From positions 3,968,001-4,032,000 of the forward strand of contig NZ_CP014766.1 in assembly GCF_001611675.1 (NCBI RefSeq): a stretch of 64,000 bases of DNA. The letters are read 5' to 3'. The position numbers and the translations under genes are program-made. The notes under the pieces were generated by a model. It made no database searches, had not been told where the DNA came from, and worked only from the letters and a program-made list of their open reading frames with translations. The DNA comes from Pontibacter akesuensis (lineage in GTDB: Bacteria > Bacteroidota > Bacteroidia > Cytophagales > Hymenobacteraceae). Shown piece after piece: positions 51,721 through 61,600 of the stretch (its first letter is position 1; each line of letters starts with the position of its first letter).

Positions 51721-52731
51721 CTACTGGTACTGAATGTACAGTGGCGACGGTGTGAGTGCGGCGATTTCCTCAGGCGTCATCAGGCGCGAGTTGTTCTTCA
51801 GGTCGTTTTTGTAAAACACCTTGAAGCCCGTGAACTGTACCGGCTCATTCTTGATATACCTGCGGTACGTGTCTTTTTTCAATGCGGGAGGTCCCCAGCC
51901 GTCCATGTGCATGACCACCTGCACTTCCGGCCTTAGCGTGATGTTTTCGCTGTTAGTGATCATGCCTTGGGTAAAGCGGTGCACGATAAGTAGCTTGGGC
52001 GGCAACTGGTGTTCCTTCACCAGGCTGGCCAGGTAGCCAGTGGCATAGTCAATGTCCTTGGCATCGAAAGTGCCGATCTTGCGCCCGGGAACGCTGCCGT
52101 TCTTCATCGAGAATTCAGCATCTATCCCTAAGTGCACGTGGGGCAGCAGCAGGTATTTCTCCAGTGCCGGCAGCTCTTCCTGCAGGGTGCTATGGCCTAC
52201 CTGCACATCCAGGAACACGATCGCATCGCGCTTTTTGGCCATAGCCAGCACATCATCAATCATTTTATCAGTCATGCGCAGCCTATACTTGCCTCCAGCG
52301 CTCGGGTGGCCCTGGGCTGTTACAACAATGGCATGCAGTGCCGGTTGCACGGGGAGGTTGGGGTCTACTTTGTTCCAGTTGGCTACCTCCTCATCCAGCC
52401 GGGCCAGCATCTGGTCTACTGGCAGCTCGCCAAGTATACCCATGCGTTTTGAGAGCGGGTTTCCGTAATACGCCACAATGCGCTTGCCCGGAAGGATGGC
52501 CCCAGCCAAAGGGGCAGGCCCTGGGTATTCGGGGGCAGCGGTGGTATCAGGGGATACAATAGCTCCTGCAGTATCAGGGGGGGCAGCGGCTACGGGCGTG
52601 GAGTCCGGTTGCGCCACAGCGGGCGCTTCTGCCTTGGCAGTGGGAGTAGTGCTTGGGGCTTCCTGATTACAGGCACTTGAAAAGACCAGGCTGCAAAGTA
52701 TAGCAGTGGCCCAGGTAGTATGCTTTTTCAA
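51721..52731 (-). CDS. Lipoprotein with TIM-barrel-like domain, unknown function
   Basis: A 336-residue lipoprotein (lipobox FSSAC). Residues 22-75 are Ala/Pro/Thr-rich and probably a flexible linker. The remainder (GKRIVAYYGNPLSKRMGILG to LTPSPLYIQYQ) alternates strands and helices as in a TIM barrel: DAIVFLDVQVGHSTLQEEL, VHLGIDAEFSMKNG and LIVHRFTQGMI. GIDAEF and VHRF sit where glycosidase-type active-site acids might lie. I do not recognise a named family. It probably acts at the cell surface. Confidence 0.75.
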   Translation of the reverse strand: MKKHTTWATAILCSLVFSSACNQEAPSTTPTAKAEAPAVAQPDSTPVAAAPPDTAGAIVSPDTTAAPEYPGPAPLAGAILPGKRIVAYYGNPLSKRMGILGELPVDQMLARLDEEVANWNKVDPNLPVQPALHAIVVTAQGHPSAGGKYRLRMTDKMIDDVLAMAKKRDAIVFLDVQVGHSTLQEELPALEKYLLLPHVHLGIDAEFSMKNGSVPGRKIGTFDAKDIDYATGYLASLVKEHQLPPKLLIVHRFTQGMITNSENITLRPEVQVVMHMDGWGPPALKKDTYRRYIKNEPVQFTGFKVFYKNDLKNNSRLMTPEEIAALTPSPLYIQYQ

Positions 52732-52893
52732 AAAAAGTTAAGCTTAAGGTGAAAGTGTTTGGTTGTTGAATCCGCCAGCAATGCCGTTAACTGGCGCAGC
52801 AAACAGGCTACCAGAACCCGGCAAAATAACAAGCTCAAGATAAGCATATTTCAGACCTGTACCTTACACCTCGAAAAAATCTTAGCGAAAATC

Positions 52894-53685
52894 TCAGGTG
52901 TGGGTGTAATGGCGCTTTAACCACTGGCTCAGCCCTGTAAGACCTGGGAAAAGTACGCGCTCCGTAATATTCGCCTGGTCCAGTTTGTCGCGCACCTCCC
53001 ACTTAAGTTCCTTTGGGATAATCACGCGGTAGTACAGCTCAGGGTGCTGCCCCAGCCACTGGGTTAGGTCCGCTTTGGCGTGCGACATCATAGAGAAGAG
53101 CGCGTACTGGTGCATGATGCGGGCATCGAGCGTGGGAGGCTCCAGAAACACCACAAATTCATCCTCCTGCAAACTTTGTAGTTCTGAAAGCGAGGAGCAA
53201 ACAGGCTCCAGCACCTCCGGCGTAAATACATTGGAGCCTTCCTTGGTCAACGCGTCCTTCATGGGTTTCGGCAGTTCCTCCTTTGCTTTCACGTAATTGA
53301 TACACCACACAGCCCCGTCTTCGTGGTACCTGTTCAGGTCCGCTGTGGCAAAGTGCAGCGCTACGTACGGAGAGTATGTCCAGTCGAGGAGGCGGGTGGG
53401 CAGGCCATGGTGCTGCGCTACGGCCAGCCAGTTCCACACCGAGTTAACGGGGGTGGCGTTGCTGTGAGCGTATTTTTTGAAATTACGGAGTATGTGCGGC
53501 TCAAATTCATCGTAGCGGCTGCCAATCCGCGAAATGCTGGTATCCAGCCAGTACTCTTTACAACAGGCCCCCCTGAACACATACGATGACCTGAAGCGTC
53601 CGATCTCGCTGTTCCAGCTGTGTTGAAACAGCACTTCCTGTAAGTGCAGCCAGCTCTCGGCGATGATGTCGTTCTCTTTTCTCAT
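52894..53685 (-). CDS. FRG domain protein
   Basis: A 263-residue protein with an FRG domain, named for its conserved F-x-R-G-like motif (SSYVFRGACCKEYWLDTSISR). Further family marks are VAQHHGLPTRLLDWTYSPYV then ALHFATAD, and a C-terminal LEPPTLDARIMHQYALFSM. FRG proteins are common in bacteria and phages and are often suspected of toxin or defence roles, but the biochemical activity is not settled. It stands alone between a lipoprotein and the catalase gene. Confidence 0.9.
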   Translation of the reverse strand: MRKENDIIAESWLHLQEVLFQHSWNSEIGRFRSSYVFRGACCKEYWLDTSISRIGSRYDEFEPHILRNFKKYAHSNATPVNSVWNWLAVAQHHGLPTRLLDWTYSPYVALHFATADLNRYHEDGAVWCINYVKAKEELPKPMKDALTKEGSNVFTPEVLEPVCSSLSELQSLQEDEFVVFLEPPTLDARIMHQYALFSMMSHAKADLTQWLGQHPELYYRVIIPKELKWEVRDKLDQANITERVLFPGLTGLSQWLKRHYTHT

Positions 53686-54016
53686 GTGCTGTTATTGCTG
53701 TTCGTGACTATGAGAGGCTTGTGATTACTAAACTGACTTACATGCAGCAGGAAATTTTTGTTGTTCCTCTACCTGCTTTTAGGTGTTTATCCATCCTCAA
53801 ATCTGTAGTTATAACAAACCAGGCAACCTATAAAAGGTGCTTTGTAGTGCCGGAACAGGTTAAAACGTTAAATTTCTAAAAGCTATTATGTAATTATTTA
53901 GATAAACAATTATAGAGTAAGGGTATGATATGATAGATTTTATCTAACAAAAAGTTATAACATGGATTTCCTGCGGCCGTACCTCTTCCTATGTATTACA
54001 ACTTAATTTCCAAGCT
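53686..54016. other. AT-rich divergent intergenic region
   Basis: About 330 AT-rich bases between the FRG gene (leftward) and the catalase gene (rightward). Both promoters should be here. I see no box that matches the consensus fully and no RNA gene. Confidence 0.4.
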
Positions 54017-54901
54017 ATGTTCTATCATGATAACAAACTACAGTACAAAGTAAGAGTCGACAAGCCTAATCCCGCTTTCGCCAACATGCTCCAGCAAGCC
54101 ATAGGGGGCATAGAAGGGGAAATCCGGGTTTGCCTACAATACCTGTTTCAGGCCTGGGGCTCCCGCGGGCCGCAAAAGTACCGCGACATGCTGATGGAGA
54201 CCGGAACCGAGGAAATTGCACACATAGAGATGCTCGCCACAGCAGTCGCCCTGAATTTGGAGGGGGCGCCTATGTCGATGAAAGATGAAATGGCAAAAGA
54301 CCAGGTAATCGGTGCTGTGATGGGTGGCATGAACCCACGGCACGTGCTCTCGTCAGGCTTGGCCGCTATGGCCGTAGACAGCAACGGGGTGCCTTTTAAC
54401 GGTTCCTGGGTAGTGGGCAGCGGAAACCTTGCCGCTGATATGTACGCCAACGTAATGGCCGAATCAACCGGACGTTTGCTGGCCACGCGCCTTTGGGAAG
54501 CCACCGATGACACAGGCATGAAAGATATGCTAGCCTTCCTGATTGCCCGCGATACCATGCACCAGAACCAGTGGCTGGCTGTCCTCGAGGAACTTGGCGG
54601 CCTGAACGGTGTGCACCCGATTCCGAACTCCTTCCCGCAGACAGAGGAAAATCAGGAAAACAACTATAACTTCGTTTCTACCAGGGTGAACGATATGGAC
54701 GGTACGGCTGAAAGAATGCGCAATGCCCGCTGGGGTAACGGAACATCCATGGACGGCAAGGGTACCTTTACGGTAACGCCTGCCATGCCGAAGGGTGATG
54801 TGCCGCAGCTGGCTCCCCCGGATCCGCGTGGCCATGCCCAGGTAGAGCAAATGACGGGCTCTGACGGTAGTTTGTTAGATAAAGCAAAGAATATTCTTTA
54901 A
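54017..54901 (+). CDS. Manganese catalase
   Basis: A 294-residue non-haem catalase (2 H2O2 to 2 H2O + O2) using a di-manganese centre. The ferritin-like four-helix ligands are visible: GIEGEIRVCLQYLFQAWGSR (Glu), ETGTEEIAHIEMLATAV (Glu, His) and AFLIARDTMHQNQWLAVLEE (His). The C-terminal extension (about 210-294) is typical of the family. It has its own terminator and no operon partner. Confidence 0.95.
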   Translation: MFYHDNKLQYKVRVDKPNPAFANMLQQAIGGIEGEIRVCLQYLFQAWGSRGPQKYRDMLMETGTEEIAHIEMLATAVALNLEGAPMSMKDEMAKDQVIGAVMGGMNPRHVLSSGLAAMAVDSNGVPFNGSWVVGSGNLAADMYANVMAESTGRLLATRLWEATDDTGMKDMLAFLIARDTMHQNQWLAVLEELGGLNGVHPIPNSFPQTEENQENNYNFVSTRVNDMDGTAERMRNARWGNGTSMDGKGTFTVTPAMPKGDVPQLAPPDPRGHAQVEQMTGSDGSLLDKAKNIL

Positions 54902-54925
54902 GTCCGCAACTTAAAATCAGTACAG

Positions 54926-54960
54926 AAGCAGCGGTAGCATTATGCTACCGCTGCTTTTAT
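54926..54960. terminator. Rho-independent terminator
   Basis: 15-bp perfect stem AAGCAGCGGTAGCAT / ATGCTACCGCTGCTT with a minimal loop and a following T-rich tract. It closes the catalase gene and lies before the convergent radical SAM gene. Confidence 0.88.
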
Positions 54961-55003
54961 GTTTCAATGGAGGAGGGGGCCACTGACCAACGCTTCATGA
55001 TAG

Positions 55004-56068
55004 TTAAAAAAAGTCCAGCTGCTTTCCTTTGCGCTGGCAGAAGTGAGTATAGTCGTAAGGTTTCATACTTCGGCCAGCCATGTACTTTTGCTTGCTCATC
55101 CGGAATAGTTTGGCGATGGCTTCGGCAAATTTGCCCTCGCCGCTCATCCGTACACCAAAGCGGCTGTCGTTTAGTTGTCCGCCATGGCAATCCGCTATTT
55201 GGCTCAGCACCTTGTCGGCCCGGTCTGGAAAAGCCTGCCGGATCCAGTCCTCAAAGATGGGCCCGATGCTGCCGTTGAGGCGAACAATAGTATAGGCTGC
55301 GTTGGAGGCACCTGCTTCGGCGGCGGCTTTCAGGAGCTGCGGAATCTCCGAATCGTTCAGGCCGGGTATGATGGGTGCCGTCATGACGTTCACCGGTATG
55401 CCTGCCGCAGCTAATTTCCGCACTACCTCCAACCGCTTGGCGGCAGATGCGGTGCGCGGCTCCAGTTTCTGCCGTAGGGCCTCATTAAGTGTGGTGATGC
55501 TAATATTGGCGTGCACCAGGTTATACTTGTTCAGTTCCTGCAGCAGGTCGAGGTCGCGGAGAATAAGTGCGTTTTTGGTGATGATGCTCACCGGATGCCG
55601 GTACTGCAACAGTACCTCCAGCACCTGCCGCGTCAACATTTTTTTTGCCTCGATGGGCTGGTAGCAGTCAGTATTGCCCGCCAGCATGATGGGCATCACC
55701 TGCCAGTTCGGACTTTCGAGTTGTTTAGCCAGGGTTTGCGCTGCATTTTCCTTGATGATAATCTTGCGCTCAAAATCAAGCCCGGCGCCATAGCCCCAGT
55801 ACTGGTGGGTGTTGCGGGCATAGCAGTACACGCAGCCATGTTCGCAGCCCTGGTAGGGGTTGAGCGAATAAACCAGCCCAAGGTCCGGACTATCGATCTT
55901 GTTCACCACCTTTTTCGGATGTTCCTGCAGGAACTCTGTTATGGAATTGCTAAGCATGGGTTCATCCAGCCCTTCTACATGCTCCGCCACATACTCCTGT
56001 TTCAGGTAAGGGTTTTGGGGGTTGTACTGCGCTCCGCGTCCTTTCAAAAAATCTTCTGCCTTTATCAT
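55004..56068 (-). CDS. PA0069 family radical SAM protein
   Basis: A 354-residue radical SAM enzyme. The [4Fe-4S] motif is CEHGCVYCYAR (about residues 76-86), with the family context NPYQGCEHGC and THQYWGYGAGLDFERKI. The domain continues as an SPL-like barrel (ISIITKNALILRDLDLLQEL). Related Rv2578c/PA0069 proteins are distantly similar to spore photoproduct lyase; their substrate is unknown. Only 81 bases separate it from the photolyase gene upstream on the same strand, which hints at a DNA-damage role (inference). Confidence 0.92.
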   Translation of the reverse strand: MIKAEDFLKGRGAQYNPQNPYLKQEYVAEHVEGLDEPMLSNSITEFLQEHPKKVVNKIDSPDLGLVYSLNPYQGCEHGCVYCYARNTHQYWGYGAGLDFERKIIIKENAAQTLAKQLESPNWQVMPIMLAGNTDCYQPIEAKKMLTRQVLEVLLQYRHPVSIITKNALILRDLDLLQELNKYNLVHANISITTLNEALRQKLEPRTASAAKRLEVVRKLAAAGIPVNVMTAPIIPGLNDSEIPQLLKAAAEAGASNAAYTIVRLNGSIGPIFEDWIRQAFPDRADKVLSQIADCHGGQLNDSRFGVRMSGEGKFAEAIAKLFRMSKQKYMAGRSMKPYDYTHFCQRKGKQLDFF

Positions 56069-56149
56069 ACATGGTTATACTTGACGCTAATATAATTAGT
56101 TTAACTAAATATATTAGCATTAAGTGGTGAGATAGCAGAAAGTATAAAT

Positions 56150-57451
56150 TCATGCCCCGGCTTCAGCGATAGCCTTTTTATAGGTTTCCAGAGCTCTGTC
56201 GCGGGCCAGGCTGTGGTCCAGCATAGGTTTGGGATAGGAAGATGTGTCGTACTCGGGAATCCAACGTTTGATGTAAGCATATTCTTTGTCGAACTTATTG
56301 ATCTGGCTGTCGGGGTTGAATACGCGGAAGTATGGCTGGGCATCCGCCCCTGTTCCGGCGGCCCACTGCCAATTCCCGACATTGCTCGCCTGCTCATAAT
56401 CCAGCAGCTTTTCGGCAAAGTATGCCTCGCCCCAGCGCCAGTCTATCAGCAAATCCTTCACCAGAAAGCTTGCCACCACCATGCGTACGCGGTTGTGCAT
56501 AAAGCCTGTTTCATTCAGTTCGCGCATGCCGGCATCTACCAACGGAAAACCAGTAGTACCCTCACACCACCGCTGAAACTCTTCCTCGATGTTGCGCCAG
56601 TTTATACTTGAAAACTTTGGGGAGAAGCTACTGTCGGCAGAGGCAGGGAAATGAAACAGTAGCTGCATAAAAAACTCGCGCCAGATCAGCTCCTGTAGCC
56701 ACACATCGTTGTGCGCCAGCGCCTCTTTTACCGCCTCGCGTACGCTAACTGTGCCAAAACGCAGGTGCGGGCTCAGGCGGGAGGTGGCATCCAGGGCGGG
56801 TAGGTTTCGCGTGCTGTGGTAGGCGCTTAAAGTTTCAGGGGAGAGGTCGTGGGGGGGCACCTCAATCTTAGAGCGGGTAAAGCCTATTTCCTGCAAGGTG
56901 GGCAGATTTGTTTTGAAGTGGGGGAGAAGCTGCCTAAAGTACTCCCGGCAAGTATAAGGTGCTGCCATCTCTGATGTAAAGGCTTTCTTCCACGCGTTTT
57001 TGTAGGGCGTATATACTTTGTATGGCGTCCCGCTTTGGGTCATGATCTCACTTTTCTCAAAGATCACCTGATCCTTAAAGGTGCTGAATTCCACCTGGTG
57101 TTGCTGCGCCAGTTCAGCCATGGCTTTGTCACGCTCCTGGGCGTAAGGTTCGTAATCACGGTTCGTGTATATTCCCTCCACCTCATACTTGTTCAGTAGT
57201 TCAGAAAGCACCTCCAGCGGCTCGCCATACTTTACCAGTAGCGTACTGCCTGAATCCTCCAACTCCCGTTGCATTTTAGTAACCGTGTCATGAATAAAGG
57301 AGACTCGCGCATCTGCTTTGTCTTCCAGTTTAGCAAGTATGGCCCGATCAAAAATGAAGAGCGGCAGCACAGGTTTGCCGGAGGCAAGCGCATGAAAGAG
57401 ACCGGCATTATCATGCAGCCGCAGGTCGCGGCGAAACCAGAAGAGGAGCAT
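56150..57451 (-). CDS. phrB: Deoxyribodipyrimidine photolyase
   Basis: A 433-residue class I cyclobutane pyrimidine dimer photolyase, light-driven with FAD and an antenna cofactor. The N-terminal antenna domain begins LLFWFRRDLRLHDNAGL. The FAD domain has LSPHLRFGTVSVREAV, WQELIWREFFMQLL-type and TGFPLVDAGMRELNETGFMHN, then DWRWGEAYFAEKLLDYEQAS and WQWAAGTGADAQPYFRVFNP. All key segments are intact. A heptamer repeat lies just upstream. Confidence 0.95.
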   Translation of the reverse strand: MLLFWFRRDLRLHDNAGLFHALASGKPVLPLFIFDRAILAKLEDKADARVSFIHDTVTKMQRELEDSGSTLLVKYGEPLEVLSELLNKYEVEGIYTNRDYEPYAQERDKAMAELAQQHQVEFSTFKDQVIFEKSEIMTQSGTPYKVYTPYKNAWKKAFTSEMAAPYTCREYFRQLLPHFKTNLPTLQEIGFTRSKIEVPPHDLSPETLSAYHSTRNLPALDATSRLSPHLRFGTVSVREAVKEALAHNDVWLQELIWREFFMQLLFHFPASADSSFSPKFSSINWRNIEEEFQRWCEGTTGFPLVDAGMRELNETGFMHNRVRMVVASFLVKDLLIDWRWGEAYFAEKLLDYEQASNVGNWQWAAGTGADAQPYFRVFNPDSQINKFDKEYAYIKRWIPEYDTSSYPKPMLDHSLARDRALETYKKAIAEAGA

Positions 57452-57456
57452 CTTAG

Positions 57457-57496
57457 GAATTATGAATTATGAATTAAGAATTATGAATTATGAATG
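57457..57496. repeat. Heptamer tandem repeat GAATTAT
   Basis: Five units of GAATTAT (the third is GAATTAA) plus a partial sixth, starting at 57457, 57464, 57471, 57478 and 57485. It separates the photolyase and SDR genes. Such AATTATGA-type repeats are common in Bacteroidota intergenic DNA. Confidence 0.9.
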
Positions 57497-57506
57497 AGAA
57501 AGGGAG

Positions 57507-58226
57507 CTACAATAGTTTGATAGAGCTCATGCCGCCGTCCAGGTGCAGGATCTGGCCGGTCATCCAACTGGAATCCTCGCCCAGCAAGTATAAAGCTGCG
57601 CTTGCCATGTCCTGAGTCGTGCCTACACGGCCCAGCGGATGCCGCTTTGCAGCTGCCTCCGTTTTCTCGGGTGTGTTTAGCAAGGGCTGAGCCAGCGGCG
57701 TGTCGGTGAGCGAAGGGGCAATAGCGTTAAAGCGGATGCGGGAGGAACTGTACTCGGCTGCAAGTGAGATTGTGAGCCCCTGCACGGCTGCTTTGGCTGT
57801 GGCAATGGAGGCGTGGAAGGGCATTCCCAATTGCGCCGCCACCGTACTGAAGAGAACTACGCTGGCCCCACCGGCCTTTTTCAGGTGCGGCGCTACAGCC
57901 TGCAGCACCTGCACGGCTCCCAGCACGTTCAGCTCCAGGTCGAGTCTGAAATCCTCCATCCTTATTCTTTCAAATGGCTTCAGCTTAATATTTCCCGGAC
58001 TGTACACCAGTCCGTGCAATACCTCTGGCAGCGCTTCCGCAAATCCTTTGTCAAACTGCAGCACGTCCAGTGGCAGGTGCGCCAGGTTTAAGGCTTCGGA
58101 CTCCTCAGAGGGTTTGCGGGAGGCGGTGATCACGTTGGCGCCTTTTTCCTGCAGCAACTTTGCCGTTTGCAGCCCTATACCGGAGCTACCACCTATTACA
58201 AGTATGTTTTTGTCTTTGAAAGGCAT
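57507..58226 (-). CDS. SDR family oxidoreductase
   Basis: A 239-residue short-chain dehydrogenase/reductase. The NAD(P)-binding motif is VIGGSSGIGLQTAKLL (about residues 12-27, TGxxxGxG type). The structural motif is LVYSPG (in place of NNAG), and the C-terminal part has LHLDGGMSSI. The catalytic Tyr of YxxxK is not obvious: the usual place reads FHASIATAKAAVQ, so the Tyr may be replaced by another residue. The substrate cannot be predicted. Confidence 0.85.
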   Translation of the reverse strand: MPFKDKNILVIGGSSGIGLQTAKLLQEKGANVITASRKPSEESEALNLAHLPLDVLQFDKGFAEALPEVLHGLVYSPGNIKLKPFERIRMEDFRLDLELNVLGAVQVLQAVAPHLKKAGGASVVLFSTVAAQLGMPFHASIATAKAAVQGLTISLAAEYSSSRIRFNAIAPSLTDTPLAQPLLNTPEKTEAAAKRHPLGRVGTTQDMASAALYLLGEDSSWMTGQILHLDGGMSSIKLL

Positions 58227-58636
58227 GTTACAGAGGGAATGATGGGTGATTGTTCTTGTCTCTACTTAACCCCTTCATTATCCTTTTGTTCTAACTAGTG
58301 AATTCCGGAAAGTTTAAGCCTGTTCGGGTGCCGCTGCTACTGTTACAGTTATGAAAGTATGTATAATACAGCAAATATAAAGTGCCGTCATCGTGGTGCC
58401 TTGGCATGTTAAAAAATGTCAAAAAAACGCTTAATAAGCGTCTGGCAAAGCATATAACCTTATACCACAAAATCATGTATTATCAGCAACTGCAGCATAA
58501 TATCAATAATATTTAATATTTGTGATTGTTGTGCGGTGGCCGTAGCTTAAAGCTTGTTAAGCCGCTTGCATACTTTAGTGAATGCGAAACCCATGCACCT
58601 TAAACCAACTGAATCCCTAATCAAAGCTCACCTCCT
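58227..58636. other. Divergent intergenic region
   Basis: About 410 AT-rich bases between the SDR (leftward) and pyruvate carboxylase (rightward) genes. AATATTTG near 58520 is close to a -7 box but not exact. No gene or RNA seen. Confidence 0.45.
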
Positions 58637-61600
58637 ATGAAGATTAAAAAAGTACTTGTTGCCAACCGTGGCGAAATCGCGATCCGGGTGCTGCGCGCCT
58701 GCACCGAACTCAACATCAAAACGGTGGCCATTTATACTTACGAAGACCGCTATTCGCTGCACCGCTACAAGGCTGATGAGGCTTATCAGATCGGTAAGGA
58801 CAACCAGCCCCTGCAACCTTACCTCGATATTGAAGGCATCATCAAAATTGCCAAAGACAACGAGGTGGATGCCATTCATCCGGGCTATGGCTTTCTTTCT
58901 GAAAACCAGCATTTCTCCCAGCGCTGCGCCGACAACGGAATCATCTTCATAGGCCCGAGGCCTGAGGTAATGGCCTCTCTGGGCGATAAGATCGCAGCCA
59001 AGAAAGTTGCTATCAGCTGTGACGTGCCCATCATACAAAGTAACGACCTCGACCTGAACACCTACGAAACGGCACAGGAGGAAGCAGACCGCATTGGTTA
59101 TCCGCTGATGCTGAAAGCGGCCGCAGGTGGCGGTGGCCGTGGCATGCGCGTGATCCGCGATGATGACCAGCTAGAGAAAGGCTTTTTTGAGGCGAAGAAC
59201 GAGGCCCTGAAAGCCTTTGGCGATGATACGGTTTTCCTGGAGAAGTTTGTGGAGAACCCTAAGCACATTGAGGTGCAGATCGTGGCCGATGCCTATGGCA
59301 ACATCACGCATCTTTACGAGCGCGATTGCTCGGTGCAGCGTCGTTTCCAGAAAGTAGTGGAAGTGGCGCCGGCCATCAGCCTGAATGAGGAGACACGCCA
59401 GAAGCTGTACGACTACGCCGTGCGCATTTGCAAGGCCGTAAACTACAATAACGTGGGCACAGTGGAGTTCCTGGTGGAGCCGCAGACAAACAACATTTAC
59501 TTTATAGAGGTAAACCCGCGCATTCAGGTGGAGCACACCGTTACCGAGATGATTACGGGCATTGACTTGATTAAAACACAAATATACATTGCCGCCGGCT
59601 ACAGGCTGGATGATGAAGAAGTGCTGCTGGGACCGGACCAGCAGATAAAGCCATCGGGCGTGGCCATCCAATGCCGCATCACCACCGAAGATCCGGAGAA
59701 CGATTTCAAGCCGGACTACGGTACTATCATTGCCTACCGCAGTGCGGGTGGCTTTGGAATTCGAATCGATCAGGGCAGCGTGTACACGGGTGCCAAAATA
59801 ACGCCTTTCTTTGATTCGCTGCTGGTAAAGGTATCCACGCACGCGCCAACGCTGGCGCATGCCGCCACTAAAATGTCGCGCACACTGGATGAATTCCGTA
59901 TTCGCGGTGTGAAGCAGAACATCCAGTTCCTGCAGAACATCATAAACCACCCTGTTTTCATTTCTGGCGATGCGACGGTGGACTTTGTGAAGAGCTACCC
60001 AGAGCTGTTCGTGTTCAAGCAGCGCCAGGACAGGGCCACTAAAATGCTTACTTTCCTGGCGGACGTAGTGGTGAACGGCAATCCCGACGTGAAAAAGATC
60101 AGGCCTGACAAAGTGATGCGCAAACCAGACCTGCACGACCTGCACCTGGCCAAGCCCTACGAGAGAGGCACCAAAGATTTGCTGACGGAGCTGGGGCCGG
60201 AGGAATTCTCCAAATGGCTGCGCAACGACCCGCAGATCCATTACACTGACACCACCTTCCGCGATGCGCATCAGTCGCTGCTGGCTACGCGCATGCGCAC
60301 GTTTGATATGATGAAGATTGCAGAGCCTTTTGCCAAAGACCACCCGCAGATCTTTAGTATGGAAGTATGGGGCGGCGCCACGTTCGATGTATGCCTGCGC
60401 TTCCTGCACGAGGACCCGTGGGACCGCCTCGCACAGATCAGAAAAGCCATACCAAACATCCTGCTGCAAATGCTCATCCGGGGCTCCAACGGGGTTGGCT
60501 ACAAGGCCTATCCGGATAACCTGATCGAGGCTTTTGTGGAGAAATCGTGGGAAACGGGTATCGATATCTTCCGCATCTTCGATTCGCTGAACTGGATGAA
60601 GAGCATGGAGCCCTGCATCAACTATGTGCGCAAACGTACCAAGGGATTGGCTGAAGGCACCATCTGCTACACGGGCGATATCCTTAACCCTGCCAAAACA
60701 AAGTATAACCTGAACTATTACCTGCAGCTGGCAAAGCAGCTGGAAGATGCCGGCGCCCATATTCTGGCAGTAAAAGACATGGCTGGCCTGCTGAAGCCTT
60801 ACGCTGCCACAGAGCTGATCACCGCGCTGCGCGATACGGTAAAAATCCCGATTCACCTGCACACACACGACACCTCTTCCATTCAATCAGCCACCTACCT
60901 GAAAGCCATTGAGGCAGGGGTGGATGTAGTGGATGTGGCCCTTGGCTCTATGTCTGGCCTGACGTCTCAGCCAAACTTCAACTCGATCGTGGAAATGATG
61001 CGCTTCCAGGAGCGCCACCGCGAGTTCGACCAGAAGAGCCTGAATCACTACTCCAACTACTGGGAAACCGTGCGGGAGTATTATTATCCGTTTGAGTCTG
61101 GCCTGAAGGCGGGCACGGCCGAAGTATACCGCCATGAGATTCCGGGCGGCCAATACTCTAACCTGCGCCCACAGGCAAACGCCCTGGGCCTGGGAGACAA
61201 GTGGGAGCTGATAAAAGAAACCTACGCCGAGGTAAACCAGCTCTTCGGGGATGTGGTGAAGGTAACGCCTAGCTCCAAGGTGGTAGGGGACATGGCGCTA
61301 TACCTGGTGTCCAACGGCTTTACGACGCTGGATGTGCTGGAGCGTGGCGAGCAGATTTCATTCCCGGATTCCGTGCAGTCGTTCTTCAGGGGCGAGTTGG
61401 GCCAACCGGTGGGCGGTTTCCCGAAGAAACTGCAGGACATCGTGCTCAAGAAAGGCGAATCGTTTACCGACCGGCCTAATGAGCACCTGGAGCCAGTCGA
61501 TTTTGACAAGGAGTTTAAGGCCTTTCAGGAAGAGTTCGGGCAGGACAAGAAGATGACAGACTTTCTCTCGTACCAGCTTTACCCGAAAGTATACAAAGAC

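Noticed and set aside
59171-60886. 571-codon minus-strand frame
   Set aside because: It is wholly antisense to pyc, whose protein is intact and unmistakable; long antisense frames arise from GC-rich codon use.
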